A stretch of DNA of 64,000 nt from Tritrichomonas musculus (lineage: Eukaryota > Parabasalia > Tritrichomonadida > Tritrichomonadidae). A model generated the notes under the pieces. The model saw only the letters and a program-made list of their open reading frames with translations, had not been told where the DNA came from and searched no databases. Positions 61,927 to 64,000 of the stretch are shown piece by piece. The stretch's first letter is position 1. Each line of letters opens with the position of its first letter. Where the stretch lies: contig JAPFFF010000019.1 of NCBI GenBank assembly GCA_039105265.1, positions 1,520,501 to 1,584,500 of the forward strand. The letters run 5' to 3'. The position numbers and the translations under genes were made by a program.

Positions 61927-63903
61927 ATGGCGCCTAAGCGAAATCCATCATGGTTTACTCCCGAAACAGGAGCAAAAGCAAGATCTCAGCAAACTTACGA
62001 AAAGCTCTTAGAAGACAATCAAAGATTACAAGGTGAAAATGAAAGGTTAATTTTGGAGAATACAAGGCTAAAAAGACAAATAGCAGACTTACAGAAAATT
62101 AAATTGAATATACCAGAAGACAAACAAAAAACGATTAATATTAGTCCAATAGTATTAAGATTCATCGGCGCTACATGGGATAATATAACAAAATTTCCTC
62201 AAGGAAGACGTTATGATGGACTTCACGAATTCTTTGCACTGTTAAGCATGATGAGTCCACATTACTTCAATATTTTAAATACCAATTTATTGTTTCCAAC
62301 ATATAAAACTGCTTCAACATATAGAAAGCAAGCTCTCGCTAATTTAGGAATACATGACGACATTTTTAATGGCGATATACAAAATATTTTGAATATCATG
62401 TCAAGGTTTTTACCAAATAATTTTACTGGAAAAGGAGTTATCATGGTTGATGCTGCATATGTTACACCGTATGTCAAAGTAAACAAAAATGGTAGGATTG
62501 ATGGCGTGCTAAATCTCAAAGAGATCGATCCAGAATTAGCAGAAACATTTATTAATGATGACAACGAATTTTTAGAATTTATTAAATTAAATTATAACTC
62601 AGTGATACAAGCAGAATTCGGTATGACATTTGCACCATTAAATCCAGAATTTAAACAGTTTCCAATTGCATGTATTCCGTCGACGTCAGGTAAGGCAACA
62701 CAAGAGTTACGCGAAAAAATTGAATCGATCATATCACTCATGCCAAAAAACATAAGTATTATCGGATTAGGCACTGATGGTGACAACACTTATAGCATAT
62801 ATGCAAATATATTCATCGACAAAATTATTGGTAACTTCGAAAGATTCCTAAGTCTTGGTGCTGTTGGTATAATTAAAATATTTGCAGTATTAATTCATTT
62901 TTCAGATCCATTGCACCTGACAAAAAGAGATCGTTACAGAAAATCCTCTCTTGAAGAATTCCTAGTTTCTCCATATGATTCTTATGAAACACGGTCTGCA
63001 GAAGATTTAAAAACTATTGGAATTGCTCCTTACTTATTGGATAACAACAAAGGACGTAAAATGGAAGATGACCTCCCAAAAAAATTGTTTACTTTACAAA
63101 CAATTCAAAAAATAATTGATGACGAAGACTTTTATTTACTTTTATCAATGCTTCCTTCTACACTCTTACTAGAGGCACTATTCAGGAATTCACTAAGTCG
63201 GCAAGAGACTATTGACTATCTTTTACTTGGTGCAAGTATTGTATTGATTTATTATCTTATGCAACAATATGTCATTGAACACAACTTAAAAATTTATCGT
63301 GTGCAGCCCAATACCTATAAGAAAATGAGATGTTTCACAGATAATTGGTGTAAACAATACATATTTACTGCAATTGGAATTGCATCTCAAATAATCACTG
63401 AAGAAGCTATTGATACAGGCGCATGCAGTTCACACTACCAAGAACACAATTTTGCAAATGTTCGGAGGCATAATAAAAAAGATGACAGCCACGTGAATTT
63501 CCAGAAATCAATGAAATACATTCTATTGGAGCACGAATTGTACAAGAACATGCCTATTGAAGAAAAAGTTCCAGAATCACGAAGTGACAGTGGGAAGAAA
63601 ATTTTTGACAACACTCCAGTTGAAGAACGTCCAATAATTTACTATCTTCGGCAAGCATTGTACCTTTGGAAGAATGTTCAAATTGTAAGAAAAATGCCAT
63701 TATTGAAGTTAATCGATCCAAAGCCAAGAAAAATGCCATTTCAAGAGTTAAGTGGGATTTTGGGGAATTTTTATGAAAAAAATCGATGTTCAATTTCTAC
63801 CAAATCAACGGGCATGATAAAAACAGCTGGTTTGAACAACATGATATTTTGGAATGCTGATGAGCAGTTGAATAACTTGGTTAATGATGATGATTCTGAA
63901 TAA
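61927..63903 (+). CDS. Transposase, RNase H-like (DDE) type, P-element-like
   Basis: A complete 658-residue ORF centred between terminal inverted repeats. Residues 25-58 form a leucine-zipper-like coiled coil (heptads of L/I in EKLLEDNQRL and NTRLKRQIADL), suggesting dimer formation. Candidate catalytic acids are D175 (VIMVDAAYV), D284 or D286 (IGLGTDGDNTY) and E506 (HYQEHNFANVRR). The last resembles the E-N-F-F-x-x-I-R motif around the catalytic Glu of P-element/THAP9 transposases, and SDPLHLTKRDRYR (326-338) resembles their D-x-x-H-x-x-K-x-x-R motif. No THAP zinc finger is visible at the N-terminus, which instead is basic (MAPKRNP). The protein would cut and paste the element by binding its ends. 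Superfamily placement is inference; transposase identity is supported by the flanking repeats. The stop overlaps TAAA. Confidence 0.82.
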   Translation: MAPKRNPSWFTPETGAKARSQQTYEKLLEDNQRLQGENERLILENTRLKRQIADLQKIKLNIPEDKQKTINISPIVLRFIGATWDNITKFPQGRRYDGLHEFFALLSMMSPHYFNILNTNLLFPTYKTASTYRKQALANLGIHDDIFNGDIQNILNIMSRFLPNNFTGKGVIMVDAAYVTPYVKVNKNGRIDGVLNLKEIDPELAETFINDDNEFLEFIKLNYNSVIQAEFGMTFAPLNPEFKQFPIACIPSTSGKATQELREKIESIISLMPKNISIIGLGTDGDNTYSIYANIFIDKIIGNFERFLSLGAVGIIKIFAVLIHFSDPLHLTKRDRYRKSSLEEFLVSPYDSYETRSAEDLKTIGIAPYLLDNNKGRKMEDDLPKKLFTLQTIQKIIDDEDFYLLLSMLPSTLLLEALFRNSLSRQETIDYLLLGASIVLIYYLMQQYVIEHNLKIYRVQPNTYKKMRCFTDNWCKQYIFTAIGIASQIITEEAIDTGACSSHYQEHNFANVRRHNKKDDSHVNFQKSMKYILLEHELYKNMPIEEKVPESRSDSGKKIFDNTPVEERPIIYYLRQALYLWKNVQIVRKMPLLKLIDPKPRKMPFQELSGILGNFYEKNRCSISTKSTGMIKTAGLNNMIFWNADEQLNNLVNDDDSE

Positions 63904-63980
63904 AAGATAATTTTTTCATTTCACTTTTTATATATAGAAATATTTGAATATTTTATGACATGTCAAAAATTTTAAAAAAA

Positions 63981-64000
63981 TATAGAACATAGGAAACTCT
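63981..64000 (-). repeat. Right terminal inverted repeat (at the window edge)
   Basis: TATAGAACATAGGAAACTCT is the exact reverse complement of 61829-61848. The window ends here, so any further repeat bases and the target duplication are out of sight. Confidence 0.9.

Larger units (their letters stand above)
61829..64000 (+). mobile_element. DNA transposon with 20-bp terminal inverted repeats and intact transposase
   Basis: The 20 bases at 61829-61848 (AGAGTTTCCTATGTTCTATA) are the exact reverse complement of 63981-64000. They flank one ORF tightly, 80 bp from left end to ATG and about 80-97 bp from stop to right end. Total length is about 2.17 kb. The repeat may extend one base or more beyond the window on the right, so the target-site duplication cannot be read. 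Perfect ends and an undamaged ORF suggest a young, possibly active copy. I cannot assign the superfamily firmly; the transposase has P-element-like features. Confidence 0.85.

Noticed and set aside
61829-64000. End of a Polinton/Maverick element
   Set aside because: Terminal repeats are short, only one ORF is present, and no polymerase, integrase or capsid-type gene is visible.

Overview
The window looks like a piece of a parabasalid (trichomonad) nuclear genome, most likely Tritrichomonas foetus or a close relative. The evidence is: strongly AT-rich DNA; long uninterrupted (apparently intronless) genes on both strands with short AT-only spacers; several stop codons that overlap a TAAA, the polyadenylation signal known from trichomonads; TCA-Py-T initiator-like motifs just upstream of some ATGs; an R2R3 Myb protein; and a surface protein built on hexapeptide Phe/Ser/Thr repeats. 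I see no rRNA, tRNA or CRISPR.

Left part (1-12.2 kb): a Ser/Thr protein kinase cut by the window edge (minus strand), a two-repeat Myb protein, a divergent pair of half-size ABC transporters of a bacterial CydC/CydD-like type (a probable heterodimer and candidate lateral transfer), a type I surface protein with about 70 hexapeptide repeats whose reading frame breaks once at a T5 run, and a BAHD/condensation-type acyltransferase.

Centre (12.4-41.5 kb): the outstanding feature is one open reading frame of 28.5 kb on the minus strand. It encodes about 9,508 residues (roughly 1.1 MDa). The first ~320 residues are basic, with regularly spaced F-x-x-W-K motifs like the centrin-binding repeats of Sfi1. 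The remaining ~9,200 residues are an acidic tail of degenerate repeats, with recent kilobase-scale tandem and dispersed duplications. I infer a giant cytoskeletal or basal-body-associated scaffold, possibly centrin-linked. This is the best candidate here for an undescribed system.

Right part (41.5-64 kb): a well expressed-looking phosphohexomutase whose upstream region carries five CAAAAAGTT-like motifs at about 24-bp multiples; a divergent pair of very large ARM/HEAT-like helical proteins; a Bre1-like coiled-coil RING E3 (H2B ubiquitination); a 1,310-residue unrecognised protein with a polyproline linker and a possible vWA-like end; and at the right edge a DNA transposon (61829-64000) with perfect 20-bp terminal inverted repeats around an intact 658-residue transposase. 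A third copy of its terminal repeat lies about 0.9 kb upstream.

The genes are mostly independent single transcription units rather than operons. The only pairs suggested by layout are the two ABC half-transporters and the two helical-repeat proteins, each sharing a divergent promoter region. Several plausible-looking starts are TTG codons; I moved the giant gene and the large plus-strand helical gene to their first ATG.
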